A stretch of 64,000 bases of DNA from Carboxylicivirga sp964602515 (GCA_964602515.1 CAZRRJ010000008.1:1-64000); one strand, 5' to 3'. Numbered from the stretch's first letter, positions 37,239-46,601 are shown. The notes: generated by a model not told the origin, from the letters alone. Numbers and translations are program-made.

Positions 37239-37958
37239 TTAATAATGTCCCAGTAACTTAGCCACTTTATCAACCTGCTTATTCTTATTCGGATCAATTA
37301 TTGTATTGTTGGTTTTAGATTTAAGCATTTCTTTGCGTAACTCAATAAATGCTTTTGAAACTTCAGACATGTTTTGTTGGCCTTTAACCAGTTGTCTTTC
37401 CATACTTTTAAGCTGAGCTGATTTAGCATCTAATTCTTTTTGAATCTCCACCCGTTTAATGCCACTGGCACTTACTTTTTCCTGCGAAGTCCGTAATTCT
37501 TCCTGAAGCATCTTATTACGTTGTTTCGCCAGTTGTAGTGAGTAATTAAGGCTTGCAGTGTCTCGTTTTAAATTATTGACAGTTTTTGTCGTTTGAGTTA
37601 ATTCCTCATTAGCCATATAGGAGTCAACCTCTTTGGCTTTAAATTTTCCAACAGTTTCCTCTAATTTTGTATTTAATCTTTCACTTTCATCTTTAAGCTG
37701 AGTAACCATTATCATCAAATCAGAAATCTCATCAGTCTTTAAAGCATTACTTTTTCCAAAATCATTTTTCATTCCTTCATACTCAGAGATCGCACGTTCA
37801 AGATTGACCTGTAATTTCTCACCTTCAGTAGTCTTTTTGTCAAGATCTTTTGAAAGTTGACCATTTTCAGACAAAAGTGCGTCGTACTTTTTCTTAGAAA
37901 CAACACAACTACTTAGTGATAATACAAGTGCCGTAATTACAAAAAAAATTCTAGTCAT
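37239..37958 (-). CDS. Coiled-coil lipoprotein
   Basis: 239 residues. The signal peptide with lipobox SLSSC gives a lipidated Cys18, followed by KKKYDALLSENGQLSKDLDK. Nearly all of residues 25-215 are heptad-like, rich in Lys, Glu, Gln and Leu, predicting a long coiled coil. The start resembles the N-terminal part of Bacteroidota OmpA-type lipoproteins, but the OmpA domain is absent. It is probably an envelope tether or spacer; the exact function is unknown. Monocistronic, with its own terminator. Confidence 0.75.
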   Translation of the reverse strand: MTRIFFVITALVLSLSSCVVSKKKYDALLSENGQLSKDLDKKTTEGEKLQVNLERAISEYEGMKNDFGKSNALKTDEISDLMIMVTQLKDESERLNTKLEETVGKFKAKEVDSYMANEELTQTTKTVNNLKRDTASLNYSLQLAKQRNKMLQEELRTSQEKVSASGIKRVEIQKELDAKSAQLKSMERQLVKGQQNMSEVSKAFIELRKEMLKSKTNNTIIDPNKNKQVDKVAKLLGHY

Positions 37959-38369
37959 ATTATTATTAGATTTAAAAGTTATATCTGAATTGTAAAATTA
38001 TGCTTATCATCATTAAAACTTTAGATATTGCTAAAAAGAAAGTAAAAGCCTTCTTCATAAAAAATTGAAAATTAATACTAATCAGTTAGATGAACAAAAA
38101 TTATGCCCGAAATAATGTTTATACTGGCTTGGACTGTTTAAGAACGAAGTTGAAAAGCCACAAATTTAGGAACGATTGTTGTTGCTTGTTCGTGTGAAAA
38201 AAGAAAATTGTATATTAACAGGAGAAATAAACATGTAAATTTGATGATCAGATTTTTGTACATGAAAATGATCAGGTTGATTTGCATATATGATATTGAG
38301 CGGAATCATATAACAATTAAAAAATAATTATTAAACCCTTGGGAATCATAAAACAGGATTTCATCTGAA
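37959..38369. other. Divergent intergenic region
   Basis: 411 bp between the coiled-coil lipoprotein (minus) and the carboxypeptidase-like-domain protein (plus). AT-rich; no confident promoter box, RNA or coding remnant was recognised. Confidence 0.35.
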
Positions 38370-39527
38370 ATGAAAAATTTTAAAAATAGTGATATGCAAA
38401 TAAATAAAGTGAAATTAGCTTTTATCTTGATGTCTTTTATTACAGTAGGAGTTTGGGGTCAAAGTGTTGAAATAAAAGGGCGTATTGTAGATGCAGAGAC
38501 AAACAGCCCTGTTGAATTTGCTAATATTGGTGTGGCAGGCACCTATTTGGGAACAGCCTCAGATTTTGATGGTTTTTATAAGCTAAGTGTGGGTGATGAG
38601 TTTATGAGTTTTAAAGTTCAGATATCAGCTGTTGGCTACAAGGTAAAAGAGTTTACCGTGGATGAGTTGCATATGCTAAATAATGAGCAAATAAAATTAT
38701 TTCCTCAGACCTATGGCATCCAGCAGGTTGAAGTTAAAGCAGACTCAAAACGTTTATATGGTATTATAAAAACTGCGGCTAATGTAATAGAAGATTCATA
38801 TGAAGGAGCTTACTCTGCAAGTGTATATTTAAGTCAGATTGTGGATGGAAACAAAACAGAAGCAGTAATTGATTATAATGATAATAAAGGCTATGGTGAT
38901 CGTTCGTTGGTTTCAGCTTTTAACAATAGGCATTATAAAGTTCTTGAGGTACGCAGGGATTTTGAAGTTTCACCTATAAAAAAGGGAATGATTTATGCTA
39001 GTGATATACAGGCATTCGATATTGTTCGTCAGCGTGGTAATGTGCTGGACAATGATTTTGTTAATGCCTATAGTCTGGAACTAAAAGAAGAAACTGTAAT
39101 TGATGGTGATTCAGTATGGCTTATACAATACGATTTAGAAAAACCGGATGTAGCAAAAACTGGTGATGCATATTGTAAAAGTTATAAGGGTTTAATCTGT
39201 ATCCGACAAAAGGATTATACCGTTGTAAGGAATGAATTAACATTTGTTTCTAAAGGCTTTTTCCATGCAGGTCGGGATGCATATCGAGAAGAGATTGCTT
39301 TAGATGATTATTCTTGTAAAGTAGTTACGAATTATGGAAAAACCGCTAATGGTAAGAATGTGCTTCGAAAGATTATATATACAGGAAAAAGTGATAAAAC
39401 CTCGATGAACATTGAGTGGATTGTATATAAATACGCAGAAAAGAATGCTAACGAAGTCAAAAGTTTTTATTCTGATAAAGCAATTAATAAAGATTACTGG
39501 AGTCGTTTTACTTTGCCGGATAATTAG
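38370..39527 (+). CDS. Exported protein with carboxypeptidase-like regulatory domain
   Basis: 385 residues. The signal peptide ends near VGVWGQS; an alternative ATG at 38394 also fits and gives a more compact n-region. Residues ~30-105 form a CarboxypepD_reg-like beta-sandwich (EIKGRIVDAETNSPVEFANI, GTASDFDGFYKLSVGDE, ISAVGYKVKEF), common at the N-terminus of Bacteroidota surface proteins. The remaining ~270 residues are beta-rich with no family I recognise. The protein is probably periplasmic or on the outer membrane. It converges with the GH16-like gene across a shared terminator. Confidence 0.75.
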   Translation: MKNFKNSDMQINKVKLAFILMSFITVGVWGQSVEIKGRIVDAETNSPVEFANIGVAGTYLGTASDFDGFYKLSVGDEFMSFKVQISAVGYKVKEFTVDELHMLNNEQIKLFPQTYGIQQVEVKADSKRLYGIIKTAANVIEDSYEGAYSASVYLSQIVDGNKTEAVIDYNDNKGYGDRSLVSAFNNRHYKVLEVRRDFEVSPIKKGMIYASDIQAFDIVRQRGNVLDNDFVNAYSLELKEETVIDGDSVWLIQYDLEKPDVAKTGDAYCKSYKGLICIRQKDYTVVRNELTFVSKGFFHAGRDAYREEIALDDYSCKVVTNYGKTANGKNVLRKIIYTGKSDKTSMNIEWIVYKYAEKNANEVKSFYSDKAINKDYWSRFTLPDN

Positions 39528-39548
39528 TATTTGGATTTAAATGTATTA

Positions 39549-39583
39549 AAAAAGGAGCTGTTGAATGATAACAGCTCCTTTTT
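39549..39583. terminator. Bidirectional terminator
   Basis: Perfect 14-bp stem (39549-39562 with 39570-39583) with runs of A before and T after, between convergent genes. It should stop transcription from both sides. Confidence 0.88.
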
Positions 39584-39603
39584 CTATGTTGTAAAAAGAT
39601 GTA

Positions 39604-41043
39604 TTAACTTTTTGACTGATAACATCTAACCCATTCAATATGCATATTTGCTGGTCTATTAAGGTTACTAATCTCATTAGTAATATGAGAACTTAAGACA
39701 ATATACATTGGGTCGCTGGGTATATTATCGTTTACCTCATTAACCTTTACACCATTGATGAACCATTTTATACTGTCTTTATTCCATTCCAGCGAATACA
39801 CGTAGTAATCTGCATCAAAAGAACCACCTTCAACAACTTTATCAATTACTTTAACACCATTGCCGTTCATAATTTGAATACCTGCGTTAAGTGTCTTTGC
39901 AGTTTTGTCCTTAAAACGGAAAATATCAATTTGTGGTGCCATTTTCTCGCCAACCATCCAGAATGCATGATTTACAGGATAGGCATGGTCTATTTTAATT
40001 TTAGCTTCAAATTTACCATATAGTTGACGGTGGCTTTGTCCCGTGCTGATTAACGCAGATGAATAATCAAATTTTTTGGGCATAAACCCCTGTTTAGAAT
40101 TCCATACAATGCCATCAGTACTTTCTGCTTTTGTACTTAGGTGCACACCATTTCCTGAGATGCTAATGTTTGAGTCTTTAAAAAACTGGTTTTCATTCTC
40201 TAGTACATATACTTTATTTAATAATGCTTTACCCCAATAATAACCAGTAATCCATTTCTCATTATTCAGATTTTTAGTATTAAAGTCATCTTCAAAAATT
40301 AATTCCCACTTACTAGCTTCATCAAACTGAGTATTTTTTTTAGTTTTCAGATACCAGTTATAATCCGGTGATTTTTTTAGCTTAGTAAATTCTTGAATGA
40401 GACTATGTTCCTCCGACTTTTCGAATTTCTTTTTGTCTTCCATCCACCTTTTAAACTCAAGAAACTTATCAGATGTTACTTCATGTTCTAACTCCTGATA
40501 TGTTTTCAGTCTTTCAGAGTCATGAATGTTAATGTAATTCTTGTAAATTGAAGAATTAACCTGTTTGTCGAAAAAGCGAATTTCAGAATCTTTACTTAAC
40601 GATTTGTGTTTTTGGAACTTTTGATAAGCCTCTGAGCTTTTAAAACCTTTTTCTTTTTTTGCACCAGCAAATTCACTGCTTCTGATATACTCGCTAAGTT
40701 CTGTCAGTTCTTGTCGTTTTTCGGAATTCTCAATTTTTTGAACTTTCACAGGAGCACCAGTTGCAATGTATTTAAAGTATTTTTTGAATTCAGAAGATTT
40801 CTTAAGCGAATTAAACTTGCTTAACTGTCTGTACTCAGCAGTATCTTTAAATTTTTCATTTTTAAGTTTCTCTACTTTCGATTTAAAGTCACTTGAACTA
40901 ATTAATAAGTCTAATTCATTTATACGTTTTAACTCGTTAGAATCTTTATATGCATTAAATCGCTCAAAATCAGTTTTGAGTTGTTTTTGTTGAGCCTCGA
41001 ATTTAGCTGTTTTAGGGTATTTACCTGAAGAGAATAGTGCCAT
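39604..41043 (-). CDS. GH16-fold protein with N-terminal helical repeats, catalytic acids missing
   Basis: 479 residues, with no signal peptide or lipobox, so probably cytoplasmic. Residues ~15-235 hold at least five degenerate ~38-residue repeats (pattern S-x-x-F-K-x(5)-EK-x-FK-x-SEEY and LKKSxDxxxY), highly charged and helical. Residues ~246-479 are a GH16/laminarinase-like lectin fold (WELIFEDDFN, GKFEAKIKI, HAFWMVGE, YSLEWNKDSIKWFINGVKV). The catalytic motif ExDxxE reads QIDIFR (371-376), so nucleophile and acid/base are Gln and Arg. This suggests binding rather than hydrolysis. The next genes, on the other strand, are the VTC/CotH/DUF4956 set. Confidence 0.82.
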   Translation of the reverse strand: MALFSSGKYPKTAKFEAQQKQLKTDFERFNAYKDSNELKRINELDLLISSSDFKSKVEKLKNEKFKDTAEYRQLSKFNSLKKSSEFKKYFKYIATGAPVKVQKIENSEKRQELTELSEYIRSSEFAGAKKEKGFKSSEAYQKFQKHKSLSKDSEIRFFDKQVNSSIYKNYINIHDSERLKTYQELEHEVTSDKFLEFKRWMEDKKKFEKSEEHSLIQEFTKLKKSPDYNWYLKTKKNTQFDEASKWELIFEDDFNTKNLNNEKWITGYYWGKALLNKVYVLENENQFFKDSNISISGNGVHLSTKAESTDGIVWNSKQGFMPKKFDYSSALISTGQSHRQLYGKFEAKIKIDHAYPVNHAFWMVGEKMAPQIDIFRFKDKTAKTLNAGIQIMNGNGVKVIDKVVEGGSFDADYYVYSLEWNKDSIKWFINGVKVNEVNDNIPSDPMYIVLSSHITNEISNLNRPANMHIEWVRCYQSKS

Positions 41044-41561
41044 TGATTTATACTTTTTTAGGGCGTTTTATTTTATTAATACGATGTTTACTCAATAAAA
41101 GTTAATGTAAAATCTAACAAATTTAAAAAAAAGTGCTTAAGTGTTCGTATTTACAAGCAAATTGTTCGGATGTGGACAGTAAATAAAGATAGGTGTTTAT
41201 ATAAGTTTCAGGTATGTTGTGCTATATGTATTTTGGTTTGGTTGTTGATGTAATAACAGTACACATTTAAAAGTAAATGGAGAGTTTATTTCAAATTGTA
41301 AGTAGAGATATTGGTTATTGTGGTGATTTCAGGAAAATTAACAAATATTAGCCTTGTTTTTGATAAAATGAAAGTGATTGTAATAGTCGGTATGTGAGGA
41401 GACTACTGATTGTAATTTTAGTTTGAAGTAATAAAAGGTGTTAATTTTTGCATGCTTATAAAAAAGGTGATAACAGTCATTTATCTTAACTTTTTAAAGT
41501 GGGTTTTTTGTAGCGAAATTTAACAGGCAATAAATAGTTTTAACCGAATTATTGAAGATTA
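41044..41561. other. Divergent intergenic region before the VTC gene
   Basis: 518 bp, very AT-rich, between two outward-reading genes. It should hold both promoters and any shared control site. No clear TAnnTTTG pair, RNA or coding remnant was recognised. Confidence 0.35.
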
Positions 41562-42344
41562 GTGATGAATGATTTATTACAGTTAGTCAGCTTTTTTGAT
41601 ACCATCTCATTAAATGAAATGAATGGTACTAAGCTTTTGAATAGAGTTGATACAAAATATATTGTGTCACCGACTGTTTTAGTAGATGTCTTAGCTGAGC
41701 ATATTGATGATTACAATGTGGTTGCTGTAAATCATAAAATAAATCTGTCCTATACTACTATATACTTTGATACTAAAGATCTATTAATGTATCAGGAACA
41801 TCATAATGGTAAAAATCGCAGATATAAAGTAAGGTATCGAAAATATGACGAAACGGGAGATAAGTTTATTGAAGTTAAGCAGAAGTTTAAAAACAGAACA
41901 AACAAAGAGCGGTTAAGAGTAAATAAATTCGATTATCCGATTGAAGAAGGTTTACAAAGTCTTGTACATGATTGTACACCATATAAAGCTCAGGAATTGG
42001 AACGTAAGTTAACAACAAAATTTAATCGTATTACATTAGTAAATAAGAGGTTATGTGAGCGCATTACCATCGATTTAAACATATGCTTTAATAATGATAG
42101 TAACGAATCATTTTATATGCCCAGTTGTGCTATCGTTGAGATTAAACGTGATAAGGAAGGTGTGTATTCTTCATTTGCACGAACGCTAAAAAATCAAGGA
42201 GTTATGCCTCTTTCAATTAGTAAATATTGTCTTGGGACAGTTGCTCTTAATAGTAATGTTAAATATAATCGTTTCAAACCTCGTTTTCGCAAAGTAGAAA
42301 GTTTGATAGCTAAAGAAGAGCAACATTTAGCGATGGTTGTATAA
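41562..42344 (+). CDS. VTC-domain (polyphosphate polymerase-like) protein
   Basis: 260 residues, a single VTC domain of the triphosphate-tunnel superfamily. Tunnel residues are kept: K32 (NRVDTKYIV), the RxR pair at R91/R93 after RRYK, K106 (FIEVKQKFK), R167 (CERITID), E193/K195 (IVEIKRD) and K221 (SISKYCLG). In yeast Vtc4 these bind ATP and growing polyphosphate, so activity is plausible. Second Met at 41565 is an equal start. A CotH-like gene follows 30 nt later and a DUF4956 gene 1.6 kb later, the usual partners of bacterial VTC proteins. Confidence 0.88.
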   Translation: MMNDLLQLVSFFDTISLNEMNGTKLLNRVDTKYIVSPTVLVDVLAEHIDDYNVVAVNHKINLSYTTIYFDTKDLLMYQEHHNGKNRRYKVRYRKYDETGDKFIEVKQKFKNRTNKERLRVNKFDYPIEEGLQSLVHDCTPYKAQELERKLTTKFNRITLVNKRLCERITIDLNICFNNDSNESFYMPSCAIVEIKRDKEGVYSSFARTLKNQGVMPLSISKYCLGTVALNSNVKYNRFKPRFRKVESLIAKEEQHLAMVV

Positions 42345-42374
42345 TTACAGCGGTATTAAATAATAACAGAATCA

Positions 42375-43418
42375 ATGAAGCTTCTTGTTTTATTAACGTT
42401 CTTTTTAATTACCAATAATATACTTTGGGCTACGAATTTTAGTTCTGATGTAGATGTTGAGAATCATATAAAGAAACGTGCACTTAAACTTTTTGAGGAT
42501 CAGGATTTGATTGAAATCACTGTCAATGCTGATTTTGATGTGATTAGGGCAGATAGAGATCGGGCAACAAACACTTATCATGAGGCTGAAATACTGTATG
42601 GTGATGCGGTTCGTATTCCTGTAAAGCTTAAAACTCGTGGAAACTTTAGGTTAAGGTGTGAAAATTGTGATTTTCCACCGTTACGTTTTAAATTCAAACC
42701 AAAAGAAACGATTAATACTGTTTTTGAAGGGCAGGATAAGCTTAAATTAGTTACGCATTGCAGGGATACCAGTGACGCAATGCAACAAGCAGTATTACGT
42801 GAGTACTTGGTGTATAAGTTGTATAATACTGTAACAGATAGTAGTTTTAGAGTTCGTCTTGCAAAGGTGAATTATGTTAATATAACTACTGGAGATGTGC
42901 TAAGCAAATATGCTTTCTTTATCGAATCAGGAAAGAAAATGGCAGGACGGTTAGGGTTAGAAAAGATTGAAGTGGCTAACATGACGCAGCAGCAGTTGGC
43001 ATCGGATAATGTTATTAAACTTGCCCTTTTTAACTATATGATAGGTAATACAGATTGGGCAATACCTAAGTTGCATAATGTAGAATTATTGCGTGATAGT
43101 CGTCATTCACCTCCTATAGCAATACCATATGATTTTGATATGTCTGAGTTTGTAAATACTTCATATATGCATATGTATATGGGGAGAGAGTTGGAGGAAG
43201 ACAGGTATAAAGGAATAAAAGTATCGAAGGAAATGCTTGATATTGCACGGCAGCATTACCAAGAGCGAAAAGTACAACTTGTAAATGTGATTTTAGATTT
43301 TAACTATTTAAATATAAATGCTAAACAACGATGTTTAAAAAATCTTGATTCTTTCTATAAAATAATTGATAATAAACAGGCTTCGCGAAAGATATTTATA
43401 ACTGAATCTGGTCGGTAA
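42375..43418 (+). CDS. CotH-like kinase-fold protein, exported
   Basis: 347 residues with a signal peptide (cleavage near ILWATNF, ~20). Residues 80-130 carry VKLKTRGNFRL, FPPLRFKFK and KLKLVTHC. The catalytic region has GNTDW (224-228) with HN (234-235) and then PYDFD (251-255), the Asn/Asp metal-binding pair of CotH/HipA-type kinases. Bacterial CotH is an atypical protein kinase of the spore coat; this exported relative presumably phosphorylates an envelope target or handles polyphosphate together with the VTC protein. That last point is inference from gene context. Confidence 0.82.
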   Translation: MKLLVLLTFFLITNNILWATNFSSDVDVENHIKKRALKLFEDQDLIEITVNADFDVIRADRDRATNTYHEAEILYGDAVRIPVKLKTRGNFRLRCENCDFPPLRFKFKPKETINTVFEGQDKLKLVTHCRDTSDAMQQAVLREYLVYKLYNTVTDSSFRVRLAKVNYVNITTGDVLSKYAFFIESGKKMAGRLGLEKIEVANMTQQQLASDNVIKLALFNYMIGNTDWAIPKLHNVELLRDSRHSPPIAIPYDFDMSEFVNTSYMHMYMGRELEEDRYKGIKVSKEMLDIARQHYQERKVQLVNVILDFNYLNINAKQRCLKNLDSFYKIIDNKQASRKIFITESGR

Positions 43419-43514
43419 TCGAATCGTTATTGGCTATTCATCTTATTAAAAACACATTGACTTTATTATTAAATTTTGTGCTTTAAACAGGCTTATACAT
43501 CACCAAAAATTTCT

Positions 43515-43522
43515 TATTTTTG
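43515..43522 (+). promoter_or_regulatory. Candidate -7 element of the tRNA-Gly/tRNA-Leu unit
   Basis: TATTTTTG fits TAnnTTTG and ends 10 nt before the tRNA-Gly gene. The -33 element is not clear. Confidence 0.55.
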
Positions 43523-43532
43523 TCTGGCAAAT

Positions 43533-43605
<73 letters not shown>

Positions 43606-43637
43606 CAGGGTAAATTATCACAATCACACAAAAACAT

Positions 43638-43721
43638 GCCCAGATGGTGAAATTGGTAGACACGCAGGCTTGAGGGGCCTGTGACCGCAAGGTTGTGCAA
43701 GTTCGAGTCTTGTTCTGGGCA
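43638..43721 (+). tRNA. tRNA-Leu(GAG)
   Basis: 84 nt with a long variable arm, as expected for Leu. Acceptor GCCCAGA pairs with TCTGGGC, discriminator A; anticodon GAG at 43672-43674 between stems CAGGC and GCCTG; T arm GCAAGTTCGAGTCTTGT. It lies 32 nt after tRNA-Gly and is probably co-transcribed. Confidence 0.96.
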
Positions 43722-43727
43722 CAGAAG

Positions 43728-43766
43728 AAAACTCCCGATTGATTTTTTTCAGTTGGGAGTTTTTTT
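43728..43766 (+). terminator. Terminator of the tRNA-Gly/tRNA-Leu unit
   Basis: AAACTCCCGATTG pairs with CAGTTGGGAGTTT (G-T pairs allowed), followed by a T run, immediately behind tRNA-Leu. Confidence 0.85.
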
Positions 43767-43961
43767 TAGGAGTTATGCAGGATTACATCAAAAACCGCAT
43801 TATAATATACTAAAGGTTGAAGGCTTAATTTACCATGGATATTTAAAATACCAGTATTCAGAATCTTATCTCATAGTTCAGATAAAGGTAAATATCTTTA
43901 TCAAGTAGTTTTTCTTAATGAGTTTACCGATATTGCATTTGAATTAAATCAGTATTAATCT

Positions 43962-44612
43962 ATGGAAATGTCTTTGTTTGACACTAGTATTGTTAACTGG
44001 GAGGGAGTTTTTCAGCTGCTAATGCGCTTTTTATTTAATCTTGGAGTTGCACTTGTTATAGTTAGGGTTTTATATTATCAGCAAGCACGACGGAAAGATT
44101 ATTTATTTACATTTTTGCTAATAAGTACAATTGTGTTTTTATTATGTGTGTTATTGGCAAGTGTGAACCTGCAGTTAGGATTTGCTCTTGGTTTATTTGC
44201 TATTTTTGGTATTATTCGTTACAGAACAATGCAGATACCAATAAAAGAGATGACCTATCTTTTTATTGTTATTGGAGTTGCTGTGATAAATGCATTAAGT
44301 GCAGCACAGGTTAGTTATGTAGAACTGATTTTGACCAATCTGATGATTATAGCTGTAACTTATGGATTAGAACGTATCTGGTTATTAAAGCATGAGTCCA
44401 GCAAACTTATTATTTACGAAAAGATTGAGTTGATAACGCCGGAAAGATATGATGAGATGCTTGTTGATTTACAGCAAAGAACGGGTTTGACAATACACAG
44501 GGCAGAAGTAGGAAAAATTAATTTTTTGAGAGATACAGCTGAGGTTATTATCTTTTATTACAATAATGAAGTGTCTAATGTAACATCATACGATAATAAT
44601 GACGAGGATTGA
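43962..44612 (+). CDS. DUF4956 membrane protein
   Basis: 216 residues with five hydrophobic segments in the first ~140 residues, containing the DUF4956 core GFALGLFAIFGIIRYRTMQIPIKEMTYLF (split over 86-115), and a soluble C-terminal domain (~145-216). In many bacteria this family is encoded next to VTC and CotH genes, and a role as membrane partner in polyphosphate synthesis or export has been proposed from context. Here it is separated from them only by two tRNA genes and their terminator. The start ATG has no strong Shine-Dalgarno site, as usual here. Confidence 0.88.
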   Translation: MEMSLFDTSIVNWEGVFQLLMRFLFNLGVALVIVRVLYYQQARRKDYLFTFLLISTIVFLLCVLLASVNLQLGFALGLFAIFGIIRYRTMQIPIKEMTYLFIVIGVAVINALSAAQVSYVELILTNLMIIAVTYGLERIWLLKHESSKLIIYEKIELITPERYDEMLVDLQQRTGLTIHRAEVGKINFLRDTAEVIIFYYNNEVSNVTSYDNNDED

Positions 44613-45061
44613 TAAAGTAAGTGTAAGCAAAAAAATAGCAGTTTTTTTATAGATCACGGGTTCTTTGTGAACAAGCTTACATTTTTCGGCATCAAAATAA
44701 GAGGCTAGTATTTGTTTTTTTGCTTCCAGCTTTGCTTTTTGCATTAGAATATGTTCTGTAGGGCAAAGAATCAGCATCTTTATTGAATTTAAATTTCTGA
44801 AGCCTTGTAGGTTGCTGGGTTTAATTTAGATACATTGGAAGATAAGTGAAGCTAAGATCAATTAAATTATTTATTCGATGTAGTATTTTGTTTTATGGGA
44901 TAATTATCTTCTATAGATTTGATTATAGTTAAATATTAGCTTTATCGTTGTGTCAATATACATATGCTATAAAGTAACAATATAAAGAAAGCAGCAAAAA
45001 TAGAATCTAACTTTTACTGCTTTTATTAATTAAGAGACTTTTTCAGTGGCCTCCTATTTTT
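44613..45061. other. Intergenic region, possible tail-anchored mini-protein
   Basis: 449 bp between convergent genes. On the minus strand a 63-codon frame (44586-44777) has a charged N-terminal half (MQKAKLEAKKQILASYFDAEK) and ends in one hydrophobic helix (FLLTLTLSILVIIIV), overlapping the end of the DUF4956 gene by 27 nt. It could be a tail-anchored small protein or chance. Nothing else was recognised. Confidence 0.3.
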
Positions 45062-45775
45062 TTATCTGGTTATTAAGTTGATATCATCCATAAGGCGATC
45101 TTTATATGATTTCCCAATTGGTATAACTTTAGAGCCTCCTTCGTAATTAATTATAACGGAGTTATCCTCTATCACCTTAATTTTATTAATATTTACAATA
45201 AAAGAGCGATGTACACGAACGTACCGTTCCTGTGGCATTTTTTCTGAAATAGCCTTCATCGTAAAGTGAATAGTGAATTTATCTTTGAAGGTATTTAAAA
45301 CAACATAATTTTCTAAAGCTTCAATCCAAAGGATATCATCATATTTTACACGGACTAATGAACTGTTGTTCTTGACAAATATTTCATTGTTTTGGCGTGT
45401 AACAGTTTCTTTCTCTTCAAAGCGCTCACGAGCCCTCTTAATAGCTTTTATGAAACGGCCGTATTGTACCGGTTTTAAAAGGTAGTCGGTAACATTATAT
45501 TCATACGAGTCTATAGCGTACTTTTCTTTGGAAGAATACACAATGACCTGGGGGAGTTTATCAAGTGATTTTAGGAAATCGATACCGCTCATCTCAGGCA
45601 TTTCAATATCTAAAAAAATGAGGTCAACAGATTCAATAGCTTGCTTCGATAGGTAATTAATGGCACTAACAGCACTGTTAAACTGCCCTGCAAGAGTCAA
45701 ATCATCTGTTTTCTCTACGAATTCCTGAATAATCTTCGTTGAGAGCTTGTCATCATCAATAATAATGCAATTCAT
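45062..45775 (-). CDS. LytTR-family response regulator
   Basis: 237 residues. The receiver domain (~1-120) has acidic residues D7-D9, phosphoacceptor D56 (IFLDIEMPEMSG), and YLLKPVQYGRF with the conserved Lys. A LytTR DNA-binding domain (~135-235) has IFVKNNSSLVRVKYDDILWI, LENYVVL, RVHRSFIVNINKI and PIGKSYKDRL. Normally it is paired with a LytS-type histidine kinase; none is adjacent in this window. It lies upstream of, and on the same strand as, no other gene before the intergenic gap. The target is unknown. Confidence 0.93.
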   Translation of the reverse strand: MNCIIIDDDKLSTKIIQEFVEKTDDLTLAGQFNSAVSAINYLSKQAIESVDLIFLDIEMPEMSGIDFLKSLDKLPQVIVYSSKEKYAIDSYEYNVTDYLLKPVQYGRFIKAIKRARERFEEKETVTRQNNEIFVKNNSSLVRVKYDDILWIEALENYVVLNTFKDKFTIHFTMKAISEKMPQERYVRVHRSFIVNINKIKVIEDNSVIINYEGGSKVIPIGKSYKDRLMDDINLITR

Positions 45776-45791
45776 AGAATCTGATTTTCTT

Positions 45792-45799
45792 CAAAAATA
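45792..45799 (-). promoter_or_regulatory. Candidate -7 element of the LytTR regulator
   Basis: The minus strand reads TATTTTTG, matching TAnnTTTG, 17 nt upstream of the ATG. The -33 element is not clear. Confidence 0.35.
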
Positions 45800-45847
45800 A
45801 AAAAATATAGTCATTATTAATCGAATACCAATGAAAAAAATAACAGC

Positions 45848-46528
45848 TTAGTATGAAGTATTGTTTCTTCGATTGAATTCCTCAACCAACAAGCTACTCT
45901 TTTTAATTGTTTTAAGCAACCATTCTAAATGAATAGCATTGCTTTCTTGTTCGGTTAGTTGCCAATTAATTTTGCTGTTTCTTAATTGGTTACTTAAGTA
46001 TTGGCATGTTATGCCAGCAGATACCGAAATGTTAAGGCTTTCTGAGAAACCATACATTGGAATTTTTAAAAACTCATCGGCTTCTTCTTTTACAATATCT
46101 GAAATTCCTTCACGTTCATTCCCAAATATTAGAGCAACCTTACCTTTTTCCAGGTCAAACAGGTCTAGGTTAATATCATTTGTGTGTGGACTTGTAGCAA
46201 TGATTCGGTAACCTTCTGTTTTTAATTTCTGAATTGTAGTTCTGGTATTGTTTGGTTCTTTGTTGTATTTAAATAAACTTAGCCATTTGCTTGCTCCAAT
46301 TACAACTTGGGGATTAACATCAAATTGGTATTCATTTTCTATTATATGAATATCTTGAATTCCAAAACAATCGCATGAACGTAATACTGCACTCGCATTT
46401 TGCGTTTGATAAATATTTTCTAATCCAATGGTAATATACCGTGTTCTCTTGTTAACTATATCTTGTAACTGATTTTTGCGTTCCTCGGTTGTGAACTGTT
46501 CTAAGAATCGGATAAGTTCCTTTTCCAT
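45848..46528 (-). CDS. TrmH-family RNA 2'-O-methyltransferase
   Basis: 226 residues, SPOUT fold. Motif 1 NIYQTQNASAVLRSCDCFG contains the conserved N and R; motif 2 is KVALIFGNEREGIS; motif 3 is IPMYGFSESLNISVSAGI. It methylates ribose 2'-OH in tRNA (probably G18) or rRNA using SAM. The length is that of TrmH rather than the longer RlmB, which favours tRNA. It follows the HU gene on the same strand, separated by the HU terminator. Confidence 0.9.
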   Translation of the reverse strand: MEKELIRFLEQFTTEERKNQLQDIVNKRTRYITIGLENIYQTQNASAVLRSCDCFGIQDIHIIENEYQFDVNPQVVIGASKWLSLFKYNKEPNNTRTTIQKLKTEGYRIIATSPHTNDINLDLFDLEKGKVALIFGNEREGISDIVKEEADEFLKIPMYGFSESLNISVSAGITCQYLSNQLRNSKINWQLTEQESNAIHLEWLLKTIKKSSLLVEEFNRRNNTSY

Positions 46529-46545
46529 ATGTAGTTAAGAAATTT

Positions 46546-46578
46546 TTTAAAAAAAAGAGAGTGCCTAAGCACTCTCTC
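46546..46578 (-). terminator. Terminator of the HU gene
   Basis: On the minus strand GAGAGTGC-TTAG-GCACTCTC (46557-46576) is followed by eight T, about 25 nt after the stop codon. Confidence 0.9.
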
Positions 46579-46601
46579 AATATTTTTTAGTTTTTAAATT
46601 A

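Noticed and set aside
43681..43908. 75-codon plus-strand frame starting inside tRNA-Leu
   Set aside because: Its start is part of the tRNA sequence and it runs through the terminator hairpin, so it cannot be a real gene.
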